From assembly GCA_025655455.1 (NCBI GenBank), contig JAHXIV010000057.1, positions 1-32,658 on the forward strand: a DNA stretch of 32,658 nucleotides, given 5' to 3'. This document shows, piece by piece, positions 1-6,845 of this stretch. The notes under the pieces were generated by a model that saw only the letters and a list, made by a program, of their open reading frames with translations, ran no database searches and had not been told where the DNA came from. Made by a program: the position numbers and the translations under genes. Origin of the DNA: a gamma proteobacterium symbiont of Taylorina sp. Lineage in GTDB: Bacteria > Pseudomonadota > Gammaproteobacteria > GRL18. Within the stretch, counting starts at the first letter, position 1; the number at the start of each line of letters is the position of its first letter.

Positions 1-27
1 TTTTGTATATTTTTTCCTTTTACTCAT
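1..27 (-). CDS. 5' end of an IS3-like transposase OrfA (runs off the window)
   Basis: Only nine codons are visible, reading MSKRKKYTK. They follow a strong ribosome binding site (AGGAG on the minus strand, positions 36-40) eight bases before the ATG. The basic start ending in a KYT-type run is typical of IS3-family OrfA proteins, which carry a helix-turn-helix and are joined to the DDE OrfB by frameshifting. The context supports this: the ORF lies just inside a TG-tipped DNA end that interrupts an integrase gene. With nine residues the family assignment is an inference. Any small basic protein could begin this way. Confidence 0.42.
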
Positions 28-40
28 TTCTCAGTCTCCT

Positions 41-61
41 GTTAAGTTGATCTTACTTAAC
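41..61. repeat. 7-bp inverted repeat in the IS leader
   Basis: GTTAAGT (41-47) and ACTTAAC (55-61) are perfect complements around a 7-base loop. On the minus strand the hairpin directly precedes the AGGAG ribosome binding site of the transposase-like ORF. Some insertion sequences use a hairpin near the transposase start to block translation of transcripts entering from outside. Whether this one does so is an inference. Confidence 0.4.
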
Positions 62-88
62 TAGACTGTACAAATCCATTAGACCACA

Positions 89-271
89 TCATTTACCATT
101 TAGTTTACGAATAAAATAAAAAGTTTTTTGATTTTTTGTCACCCTTAACTTTAGACCATAAGAGTCAGTATCATGATAAACAATATCTTTATCTGAATCA
201 GAATATGAAACTTTATCAAGTTTTCTTTTTGAAAATTTAAAAGTACGAAGATCTTTGATTATTTTTGTCAT
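89..271 (-). pseudogene. Truncated tyrosine-recombinase integrase, N-terminal arm-binding domain only
   Basis: The 60 codons match the N-terminal domain of phage/island integrases of the DUF4102 (arm-binding) type. An aspartate-rich turn is followed by YGLKLRVTKNQKTFYFIRKL and NGK, the usual 'GLxLRV...K.F.f.y..nGK' pattern. Full-length relatives have about 400 residues with a core-binding and a catalytic domain (R-H-R-Y). Here the frame closes right after NGK with a TGA that belongs to the putative insertion-sequence tip, so the catalytic domain is missing, at least from this side. The remainder may lie beyond the insertion sequence. The gene points into the element, with four 11-bp repeats and a tRNA-Glu 3' end immediately upstream, the usual layout of an integrase next to its attachment site. 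Confidence 0.68.
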
Positions 272-295
272 TCAAATCACCTAAAATGCATTTTT

Positions 296-347
296 TCAGG
301 CAACCTTCAGGTCACCTGAATGTCATCAGGACGCCTCTAGGCAACCT
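296..347. repeat. Four 11-bp direct repeats, probable integrase arm-type sites
   Basis: The copies are TCAGGCAACCT (296-306), TCAGGTCACCT (307-317), TCAGGACGCCT (326-336) and CTAGGCAACCT (337-347). They form two head-to-tail pairs separated by GAATGTCA, and a similar GAATCATA follows the second pair, so the composite unit repeats every 30 bp. The second copy, with its flanks, also gives a 15-base near-palindrome (306-320). The block lies between the integrase start (271) and the attachment core (467). Arm-binding domains of the DUF4102 type recognise short direct repeats in exactly this position. Autoregulation of the integrase promoter is an alternative or additional role. Confidence 0.62.
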
Positions 348-466
348 GAATCATACATTTAGAGTAATAACTATTAAACGAACAATCAATTGTAAGCAAC
401 TGATTAACAATAATAAATAAGGACAAATAAGATTAAGCAGCTTTCATTAATATCGCTATGGTGTTT

Positions 467-481
467 CCCTAGGGGACGCCA
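467..481 (+). other. Attachment site core: 3' end of tRNA-Glu
   Basis: The 15 bases CCCTAGGGGACGCCA are the last bases of gammaproteobacterial tRNA-Glu as I know it: the 3' side of the T stem, the AGGGGAC acceptor strand that pairs with 5'-GTCCCCT, and GCCA. The rest of a tRNA is absent; upstream bases do not continue the T loop. A T-rich tract follows (from 484), as expected downstream of a tRNA gene. This is the expected scar at the distal border of an element integrated into the 3' end of a tRNA gene. The intact tRNA-Glu should then lie to the left, outside the window. Confidence 0.6.
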
Positions 482-586
482 CTTTCTTTTTAATTTTAAG
501 ATTTCTTTTATTTTTTATCTCCATGGTCTATAGTATCTTATTAACTAATACAGTTAATTTTTTACTTTATCTTTTTATAAAAGTTT

Positions 587-1807
587 ATGATCAGAACCAT
601 ATCTTCTAAACAATTAAAGCTGGGCATGTTTATTCATAAGCTTGATACAACATGGCTTAAACATCCTTTTGCTCTGAATCAATTTAAAATTGCCGAAACC
701 TCAGATATAAAAAAAATTATATCTGCTGACATAAAAAAGGTGCAAATTGATACTAATAAAGGATTGGATATCCCACAGGAAAAATCATCTGAAGCAACCT
801 CTAAAACTGAAAAACAACCTTCCCCTGCTATTAATAAAAAAACGCTTAAGAAAAAAACACCTCCTGTTAGAAAGTCCTTAACCAAGCTGCGAAAAGATGC
901 AAAAAGTATTAAAGATCATGCAGAAGAAGCCATTTCAACTATTATGGCTGATGTTAAATTAGGGCAACAGGTTGAAATGGAACTTGTCACGCCGGTTGTT
1001 GATAAAATGGCAGAGTCGGTTTTAGAAAACTCTAATGCACTATTGGGTTTATCCAGAATTCGAACAATGGATACCTATACTTTTGAGCACTCTGTTAACA
1101 TTAGTGTTTTAATGATGTCATTTGCCAAAACCCGTGGTATGCCCACTGAGTTTATCCACGATGTTGGAGTTGGCGGCCTGTTACACGATATTGGTAAAAC
1201 ATTAACACCACCTGAAATATTAAATAAAGCCGGCAAACTCACCGATGACGAATTTAAAATCATGCGTCGGCATGTGGTTGACAGTCGCCTTATTTTAGAA
1301 AAAACGCCTGGAATTAATCAAAATGCTCTGGATGTCGCTGCATTGCATCATGAAAAATTTGATGGCTCCGGTTATCCTGATGGAAAAAAAGGCGATGAAA
1401 TCAGCATCGTGGCACAAATGTCCGTAATTGTTGATGTTTATGATGCCCTCACTGCTGATCGCTGTTATCACAAAGGACAGGATCCCTCAGTAGTATTAAA
1501 ACGTATGCTCTCCTGGGGTGGTTCACATTTTAATCCCCAGTTAGTGCATGAATTTATTCATTGTGTCGGCATCTATCCCCCTGCTACTCTGGTCATGCTC
1601 AGTAATAAGCATATTGCTGTCGTTGCAGAAAACAATGACAACCTCCTCGCCCCCAATGTGGTGATATTTTTAAATAGCAAAACGCGTGAAACAATTAAAC
1701 CAGTATTAGTTAACTTATCCAAACAACAGGAACTTAAAGTTATCCGTTCTGAATCTGACCAAAACTGGCAGATTGATCCACAAAAATTTCTTGACCTTTC
1801 TTTATAG
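587..1807 (+). CDS. HD-GYP domain protein with N-terminal DUF3391, probable c-di-GMP phosphodiesterase
   Basis: Hydrolyses the second messenger cyclic di-GMP, by family. The first 60 or so residues (beginning with ISSKQLKLGMFIHKLD, ending near VQIDTNKG) have the DUF3391 pattern that often precedes HD-GYP domains. A lysine- and proline-rich linker covers about residues 65-105. The HD-GYP domain follows, with HDIGK near residue 200, HH near 253 and FDGSGYP near 258-264, so the metal and signature residues are present. There is no signal peptide or membrane segment, so the protein is cytoplasmic. The length of 406 residues is normal for this architecture. The start codon has no obvious strong ribosome binding site. 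It is the first chromosomal gene beyond the tRNA-Glu attachment scar, and a ferredoxin-reductase fusion follows 69 bp later on the same strand. Which process it controls is unknown. Confidence 0.88.
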   Translation: MIRTISSKQLKLGMFIHKLDTTWLKHPFALNQFKIAETSDIKKIISADIKKVQIDTNKGLDIPQEKSSEATSKTEKQPSPAINKKTLKKKTPPVRKSLTKLRKDAKSIKDHAEEAISTIMADVKLGQQVEMELVTPVVDKMAESVLENSNALLGLSRIRTMDTYTFEHSVNISVLMMSFAKTRGMPTEFIHDVGVGGLLHDIGKTLTPPEILNKAGKLTDDEFKIMRRHVVDSRLILEKTPGINQNALDVAALHHEKFDGSGYPDGKKGDEISIVAQMSVIVDVYDALTADRCYHKGQDPSVVLKRMLSWGGSHFNPQLVHEFIHCVGIYPPATLVMLSNKHIAVVAENNDNLLAPNVVIFLNSKTRETIKPVLVNLSKQQELKVIRSESDQNWQIDPQKFLDLSL

Positions 1808-1876
1808 ATTTTTAAAACCTTTGTACTACACTTCAACTAAATATCAATTAATTCCCCATTTATAGTGGAGTACTCA

Positions 1877-3394
1877 ATGGATCGTCACTTATCACTCTCT
1901 CAGGCCGCTCGTCTTATTGGTGTCAAACGCAAAGATGTGCAAAAAAAAATTCAGGAAAACAAATTAAAAGTTATGGAAGGAACAGTCGTACTTTCTGACT
2001 TAAAAAGAGCTTTTCCTGATGCACTGTATGAAGATAATACCATGTTGGAAAAAATGGAAAAAAATATGCGCGATGCCGTGCATAAAATGGCTCAAAGTGA
2101 ACGTGAAGGCTCTCACATTGATGCCTTAAGCCGCCGCTTACTTAAATTAAATAAAGAACTGGCGGATGAAAGAAATCGTGCCAGTCAGATGGAAGAATTA
2201 CTCGACAGTATGAAGCAAAAGTTTCTATCCATCAAACTCAGCACCGATGAAGATAATCCTTTTAATGAAATCAAAGACTGGTTTAATGAGTCATTAATCA
2301 GTCTTGACGATGAAATAAATATCAGTCCACTACAGCAGATGGAAGAGCAAATCAAACAGTTTATGCAGCCTCATATACGTTTACTACCCAGCCGCCATAA
2401 TTATATTTCTGATAAATCTGAAACTTTACTGGAATCTGCATTACGTTCCGGTCTAGCCGTGGACTATGGTTGTAATAATGGTAAATGCGGCAAGTGCAAG
2501 GCAAAACTAATCTCTGGTCAGGTTGAAAAAACAGCGCATCAGGATTATATTTTCTCGTCCAGTGAAAAATCCCAAGGCTATATTTTAACCTGCTCAAATA
2601 CTGCTATAAGTGATATTACTTTGGAAACAGAGGAAGCAGTGAGTGCCGATGATATCCCTTTACAAACACTCTCTGCAAAAATAAAAAACAGTCAACGACT
2701 TGGTGATCATATTATTAAATTAGCATTAAAATTACCTCGCAGCCAACGCCTGCGTTTTATGGCAGGGCAGCATCTGGAATTAAATCTGAATAATCATACA
2801 AGAGAAGATGGCAGTACTATTAATGCTGAGTATTCTATTGCAAGTTGTCCCTGTGAACCTCATAATCTGGAATTCCATATTCCTGTGCAAGAAAATGAAC
2901 CTTTTTCAGAAATTATTCTAAACCATTTAAAGAAGGATGAACCTGTCACTTTAACTGGACCTAGTGGTAGTTTTGTTCTGGATGAAGATTCACCTAATTC
3001 TTTAATTTTTGTTGCCTGGGATACTGGGTTTGCTCCAGTAAGAAGTTTAATCGAACATGCGATATCACTGGATTTAGCAGAAAACATTCATCTCTACTGG
3101 ATAACCACTAAAGTTGAAAATCATTATCTGGATAACCTCTGCCGTTCCTGGAATGATGCACTGGATAACTTTAGTTATACGCCAGTGCTGTCAGAACCTA
3201 AAACTGATATTGTGGCCACAACACTCATACAGCATTTACATGATGAGCACAGTCATTTATTAAATTTTGATTTATATATTGCCGCACCCGGACATCTCAA
3301 TCAGCATCTTAAACCTTTATTAATTTCTCATGGTATCAAAAGCCAGAATCTGTATTTTGAAAGTACTTTTCATGGGGATGAGATATTTGATTAG
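1877..3394 (+). CDS. HTH-like / coiled-coil / 2Fe-2S ferredoxin / FNR-type reductase fusion protein
   Basis: Start choice: the ATG at 1877 follows GGAG (1867-1870) at proper spacing. A GTG at 1865 in frame would put that site inside the gene. Residues about 3-50 (LSLSQAARLIGVKRKDVQKK onward) look like a helix-turn-helix or excisionase-like fold. Residues about 55-115 are charged and heptad-like, probably a coiled coil. A plant-type 2Fe-2S ferredoxin domain follows with Cys199, Cys204, Cys207 and Cys239 (C-x4-C-x2-C...C). The rest is an FAD/NAD(P)H reductase fold with DTGFAPVRS near residue 382. The usual flavin motif RxYS reads AEYS (316-319), so the arginine is missing. Electron transfer from NAD(P)H is expected from the family, but a DNA-binding-like head suggests a redox sensor. 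No partner oxygenase lies nearby. The domain calls are fairly secure; the function is not. Confidence 0.7.
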   Translation: MDRHLSLSQAARLIGVKRKDVQKKIQENKLKVMEGTVVLSDLKRAFPDALYEDNTMLEKMEKNMRDAVHKMAQSEREGSHIDALSRRLLKLNKELADERNRASQMEELLDSMKQKFLSIKLSTDEDNPFNEIKDWFNESLISLDDEINISPLQQMEEQIKQFMQPHIRLLPSRHNYISDKSETLLESALRSGLAVDYGCNNGKCGKCKAKLISGQVEKTAHQDYIFSSSEKSQGYILTCSNTAISDITLETEEAVSADDIPLQTLSAKIKNSQRLGDHIIKLALKLPRSQRLRFMAGQHLELNLNNHTREDGSTINAEYSIASCPCEPHNLEFHIPVQENEPFSEIILNHLKKDEPVTLTGPSGSFVLDEDSPNSLIFVAWDTGFAPVRSLIEHAISLDLAENIHLYWITTKVENHYLDNLCRSWNDALDNFSYTPVLSEPKTDIVATTLIQHLHDEHSHLLNFDLYIAAPGHLNQHLKPLLISHGIKSQNLYFESTFHGDEIFD

Positions 3395-3420
3395 TCTCTT
3401 ATCCTGTTTTTTAGATTAGA

Positions 3421-3453
3421 CTTAGATGGTCACTTATAAGTGACCAAGCTAAG
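3421..3453. repeat. Perfect 20-bp palindrome with matching flanks
   Basis: TGGTCACTTA (3427-3436) is followed at once by its reverse complement (3437-3446), giving a perfect 20-bp palindrome. CTTAG (3421-3425) and CTAAG (3449-3453) extend the symmetry with small mismatches. It lies 33 bp after the ferredoxin-reductase stop. No T run follows on either strand, so it does not look like a factor-independent terminator. The perfect dyad without a loop suits a protein-binding site. From 3450 to 3598 I see only a short unrecognised open frame without a start codon. Confidence 0.6.
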
Positions 3454-3598
3454 GAATAAGAAATGATTTTCTATACAATATACAGCAACTTCGTTCTAGC
3501 ATCCCAGATAATATTATTACTGCTGAAGATATTGAGAAGGCAATTGAAGAACCGAGGACGATATTTGAGTTTTTTTATTTTACAAAAACTTTATCTAA

Positions 3599-4483
3599 TT
3601 AATTTTTATCCACAAAATCATCGCGACTTTGTTTTGCTCTGACAAAGATTTGCTTTAAAGTTTCTCCGTCACCTTTTTCCAGAGCTGATCTCAACTGGTT
3701 TAAATCTTCTGTGAAATGATCCAGATGTTCTATTAAAGCCTCTTTGTTAGCCATACAAATATCCTGCCACATGGATGGATCGCTGGAGGCAATACGGGTA
3801 AAATCTCTAAAACCACCCGCTGCATTTTCAAATATCTCCTGCTTTTCATCCAGGGTAGTCAAAGTATTAACTAGAGAAAAAGCTAATAAATGTGGTAAAT
3901 GACTAGTTGCCGCCAACACCTGATCATGATGCCGGGCTTCCATTAAAACCACTTGTGCACCAGCTGCTTTCCATAATATTGATACTGTTTCAAGTGCTTT
4001 GGAATCCGTATAATCTGATGGTGTTAATATGACTCGATGATCCTGATATAAGGTGGCAAATGAAGATTCAACTCCACTATTTTCAGTCCCTGCAATAGGA
4101 TGACCCGGAACAAAATTAACTGGAAGTTCATCAAAAACAGTTTCAGCAGCAGCAATGACATTGGCTTTGGTACTGCCGCCATCAGTAATAATGGTATTTT
4201 TCTTTATATGACCTTTTATTTGACCCAGAATATTTTGCATACTGCCCACCGGAGCAGCAATAAAAATTAAGTCAGCATCTTTAACGGCTTCTTTAATATC
4301 CACAGAATAGTCATCAATCACACCCAGCTGCAGAGCTTTATCGAGGTTATCACGATTTCGACCTGAACCGCTGATACGATTGACCAACCCGGAAATTCGC
4401 ATGGCTCTCGCAAAAGACCCGCCAATCAGGCCGATGCCAATAATGGTAAGGTGATTAATCATCACTGAGCTATTATCAAACAT
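3599..4483 (-). CDS. tyrA: Prephenate dehydrogenase
   Basis: Converts prephenate to 4-hydroxyphenylpyruvate with NAD(P)+, the committed step of tyrosine synthesis. An N-terminal Rossmann motif GIGLIGG lies at residues 16-22. HPIAGTENSG follows in the central part, with the histidine expected in the active site, and ATSHLPHLLAF and GGFRDFTRIASSDPSMW are conserved family segments. The 294 residues fit the monofunctional enzyme; no chorismate mutase or ACT domain is attached. The chosen ATG follows AGGGG; an internal ATG at codon 8 is an alternative. It is the last gene of the leftward serC-serA-pheA-hisC-tyrA run, 53 bp after hisC. In many gammaproteobacteria aroA and cmk come next, but here the strand ends and a convergent gene follows. 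Confidence 0.93.
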   Translation of the reverse strand: MFDNSSVMINHLTIIGIGLIGGSFARAMRISGLVNRISGSGRNRDNLDKALQLGVIDDYSVDIKEAVKDADLIFIAAPVGSMQNILGQIKGHIKKNTIITDGGSTKANVIAAAETVFDELPVNFVPGHPIAGTENSGVESSFATLYQDHRVILTPSDYTDSKALETVSILWKAAGAQVVLMEARHHDQVLAATSHLPHLLAFSLVNTLTTLDEKQEIFENAAGGFRDFTRIASSDPSMWQDICMANKEALIEHLDHFTEDLNQLRSALEKGDGETLKQIFVRAKQSRDDFVDKN

Positions 4484-4536
4484 AAAACTTTACCCCTGTC
4501 TTATTTGCTGATGGCTCTCATCTTTTGACTGATGGC

Positions 4537-5706
4537 TCATATTGATAATACTTTTTCCAGAGCATTTAAAAATCGCTGATTTTCATCCATTGTACCAATG
4601 GATATTCTGAGATGCTGCTGCATTTGATAGTTAGCAAGCGGACGGACAATCACAGCCTCATACAATAATTTTTCATAGATTTGAGCACTCTTCTCACCAA
4701 CTTCTACACAAATAAAATTACCAGCTGAGGGTATATAGTTAAGCTTCAATCGCTTAAAAGCATCCGTTAAAAACATCATCCCCTGCCAGTTTAATGCAAC
4801 ACTCTGATTAATATGCTGTTGATCATCCAGAGCAATAGCGGCCGCTTCCAATGCCAGAGAATTATTATTAAAGGGTTGTCTAACTCGATTTAGACAATCA
4901 GCGACAGCAATTGATGAAACAGCATAGCCAATTCTGAAACTGGCCAGACCATAGGCTTTGGAAAATGTTCTGGTGATCACCAGATTATCAAATTGCTTTA
5001 AATCTGGAAGCATGGAATGATAATTTTTAAAAGAAGTTGATTGTGTATATGAGGCATATTCTTCATAGGCTTCATCAATAACAACGACAATATGTAATGG
5101 TACTTTTTGCAAAAACTCATGTAGATCTTTGGCTGCCAGACATGTCCCTGTAGGATTATTAGGATTAGCAATAAATATCAGTGTAGTCTTATCACTAATA
5201 GCTTCCAGCATCGCATTTAAATCATGTCCCCAGTTTTTTGCCTTAGTTACAATGGCTTTGGCACCCACCGCCTGAGCAGCAATCGGATACACAGCAAAGC
5301 CATATTGAGAGAAAATAACTTCATCACCTTGTGCAGCATAGGTTCTTGCTAAAATATCCAGCACATCATTAGAGCCATTACCCAGAGTAATTTGTTCAAC
5401 TGAATCCAGACTTAATTTTTCCAGTAATTTATTCTTTAAAATGAAGCCATTACCATCAGGATAACGAGATAATTCTGCTGCCTCTTTTGAAAATGGAGAA
5501 CCGAGCAATTGAGTCAAGTGTTCAATCACTTCAGGTGAGGGCCCCAGTGGATTTTCATTAGAAGCCAATTTAACCGCATGGCTTACCCCATATTCACGTT
5601 CCAGTTCTTCTACCGGTTTACCTGGAATATAGGGGCTTAAACTGGCGACCCCGGCAACTGGTTCTGGCAGAGACGACATAATACCGGTCATTATGCTATC
5701 TTCCAT
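4537..5706 (-). CDS. hisC: Histidinol-phosphate / aromatic aminotransferase (HisC-like)
   Basis: PLP-dependent class I/II aminotransferase. Conserved elements appear in order: SPYIPGKP near residue 24, KLASNENPLGPSP near 46, YPDGNG near 82, NPNNPTG near 181, DEAYEEY near 211, and FSKAYGLASFRIGY with the PLP lysine at about 250. The family converts imidazole-acetol phosphate to histidinol phosphate. The position between pheA and tyrA suggests that it also, or mainly, transaminates phenylpyruvate and 4-hydroxyphenylpyruvate; this is an inference from context. Its ATG shares one base with the pheA stop (TAATG), so the two are probably translationally coupled. Codons 6 and 10 are also ATG, so the N-terminus is a little uncertain. 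The 389 residues are slightly longer than typical HisC because of the N-terminal extension. Confidence 0.9.
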   Translation of the reverse strand: MEDSIMTGIMSSLPEPVAGVASLSPYIPGKPVEELEREYGVSHAVKLASNENPLGPSPEVIEHLTQLLGSPFSKEAAELSRYPDGNGFILKNKLLEKLSLDSVEQITLGNGSNDVLDILARTYAAQGDEVIFSQYGFAVYPIAAQAVGAKAIVTKAKNWGHDLNAMLEAISDKTTLIFIANPNNPTGTCLAAKDLHEFLQKVPLHIVVVIDEAYEEYASYTQSTSFKNYHSMLPDLKQFDNLVITRTFSKAYGLASFRIGYAVSSIAVADCLNRVRQPFNNNSLALEAAAIALDDQQHINQSVALNWQGMMFLTDAFKRLKLNYIPSAGNFICVEVGEKSAQIYEKLLYEAVIVRPLANYQMQQHLRISIGTMDENQRFLNALEKVLSI

Positions 5707-6815
5707 TAAAAAACGGCCTTCGGATAAGAACCTAGAATTTTCATCAAGCTGGCTTTTTTATTCACTTCCTGTAATGCTTTTACAACAGAAGGATTAGTAG
5801 TATGACCATCAATATCAATGAAGAAAATATATTGCCATAAACCACTTTTGGAAGGTCTTGATTCAATTCGAGTCATTGACAAGCCATTTTCTGCCAATGG
5901 TTTTAATAAATTAAATAAGGCACCTGATTCGTTGGCGGAAGTCAGCATTATAGAAGTTTTGTCTAGTGCAGAAACATCAGGGGAATCATCACTCGCTTCA
6001 ACATCCTGTTTTCCCAGAATAATAAATCGGGTGGTATTATCCGGCTGATCTTCGATTTTATTGGCTAAAAGATTGAGCTGATAAATTTCAGCAACGCTGT
6101 TGCTGGCTATTGCCCCGCTCCCGCTTTCCAATGAAGCCAGTCTTGATGCTTCAGCGTTACTATTAACGGCAATACGTTCAGCATCCGGACAATTTTTATC
6201 TAACCAGCCGCGACATTGTGCCAGAGACTGCTGGTGAGAATAGATTTTTTTGACAGCAGCCAGATCATCGTGCTGACTCATTAAATAATGATGAATACGC
6301 AGAGAAACTTCACCACAAATTTTCAGTGGTGATTCCACCAACATATCCAGTGTATGACTGATCACACCTTCTGTTGAATTCTCAACCGGAACAACACCAT
6401 AATTACAAAGGTCTAAATCCACATCACGAAACACATCAGCAATAGTGAAACATGAAATAGTATCCACAGAATGACCAAAGTGTTTTAGAGCAGCGGTTTG
6501 AGTAAAAGTGCCGTCCGGTCCCAGAAAAGCAATTTTCATGGGTTGTTCCAAAGCCAGACAAGCTGACATAATCTCACGAAACAAACGTGCCACTTCTTTG
6601 TCATCAAGAGGCCCCTGATTGCGCTCCATAACCTTGTGCAACACAGCAGCTTCACGTTCAGGACGATAAAACAGAACCTCAGCACGACTGGCAGCTTCCG
6701 CCAGCTTCACCTCAGCAACCTGTTGGGCAAGCTGGGCACGCTGATTGAGTCGATCCTGAATTTCCTGATCGATATTGTCTATTTTTTCACGTATTTCCTG
6801 TAAGTCTTTACTCAA
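5706..6815 (-). CDS. pheA: Chorismate mutase / prephenate dehydratase (P-protein)
   Basis: Bifunctional enzyme that makes phenylpyruvate from chorismate via prephenate. Residues 1 to about 90 form the AroQ-type chorismate mutase, with IREKIDNIDQEI, FYRPEREAAV and the end of the helical domain at LFREIMSACLALEQ. The prephenate dehydratase domain begins at KIAFLGPDGTFT (about residue 93), includes VVPVENSTEGVI, and ends with NTTRFIILG. A C-terminal ACT domain (SANESGALFNLL, then IESRPSKSGLWQYIFFID) carries the ESRP motif tied to phenylalanine feedback. The length of 369 is normal. The gene starts 30 bp after the serA-like stop and overlaps hisC by one base, so the five genes probably form one transcript. 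Confidence 0.95.
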   Translation of the reverse strand: MSKDLQEIREKIDNIDQEIQDRLNQRAQLAQQVAEVKLAEAASRAEVLFYRPEREAAVLHKVMERNQGPLDDKEVARLFREIMSACLALEQPMKIAFLGPDGTFTQTAALKHFGHSVDTISCFTIADVFRDVDLDLCNYGVVPVENSTEGVISHTLDMLVESPLKICGEVSLRIHHYLMSQHDDLAAVKKIYSHQQSLAQCRGWLDKNCPDAERIAVNSNAEASRLASLESGSGAIASNSVAEIYQLNLLANKIEDQPDNTTRFIILGKQDVEASDDSPDVSALDKTSIMLTSANESGALFNLLKPLAENGLSMTRIESRPSKSGLWQYIFFIDIDGHTTNPSVVKALQEVNKKASLMKILGSYPKAVF

Positions 6816-6845
6816 AACAATGTTCCTGTCCGGGTCGGAGCCAAA

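Larger units (their letters stand above)
1..91 (-). mobile_element. Right terminus of an insertion sequence (probable IS3 family)
   Basis: Read on the minus strand, the interval opens with TGATGTGGTCTAATGG at position 91 and reaches an AGGAG ribosome binding site and a transposase-like start within 65 bases. This spacing is normal for an IS3 end. The first three bases, TGA, supply the stop codon that closes the integrase fragment on its right, so the homology break and the proposed tip coincide. The partner inverted repeat and the target duplication lie outside the window. Confidence 0.45.

Noticed and set aside
41..61. Hairpin at 41-61 as a terminator
   Set aside because: It is AT-rich with no T run on either strand and precedes a ribosome binding site instead.
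467..481. A complete tRNA-Glu gene ending at 481
   Set aside because: The bases upstream do not form the T loop, anticodon arm or 5' acceptor strand; only the last 15 bases match.
3427..3446. Palindrome as a shared terminator for the converging genes
   Set aside because: There is no U tract on either side and no loop; a protein-binding dyad is more likely.
3455..3598. Short plus-strand frame reading DNIITAEDIEKAIEEP
   Set aside because: It looks protein-like but has no start codon after an upstream stop and only about 40 codons; perhaps a remnant, not a supported gene.
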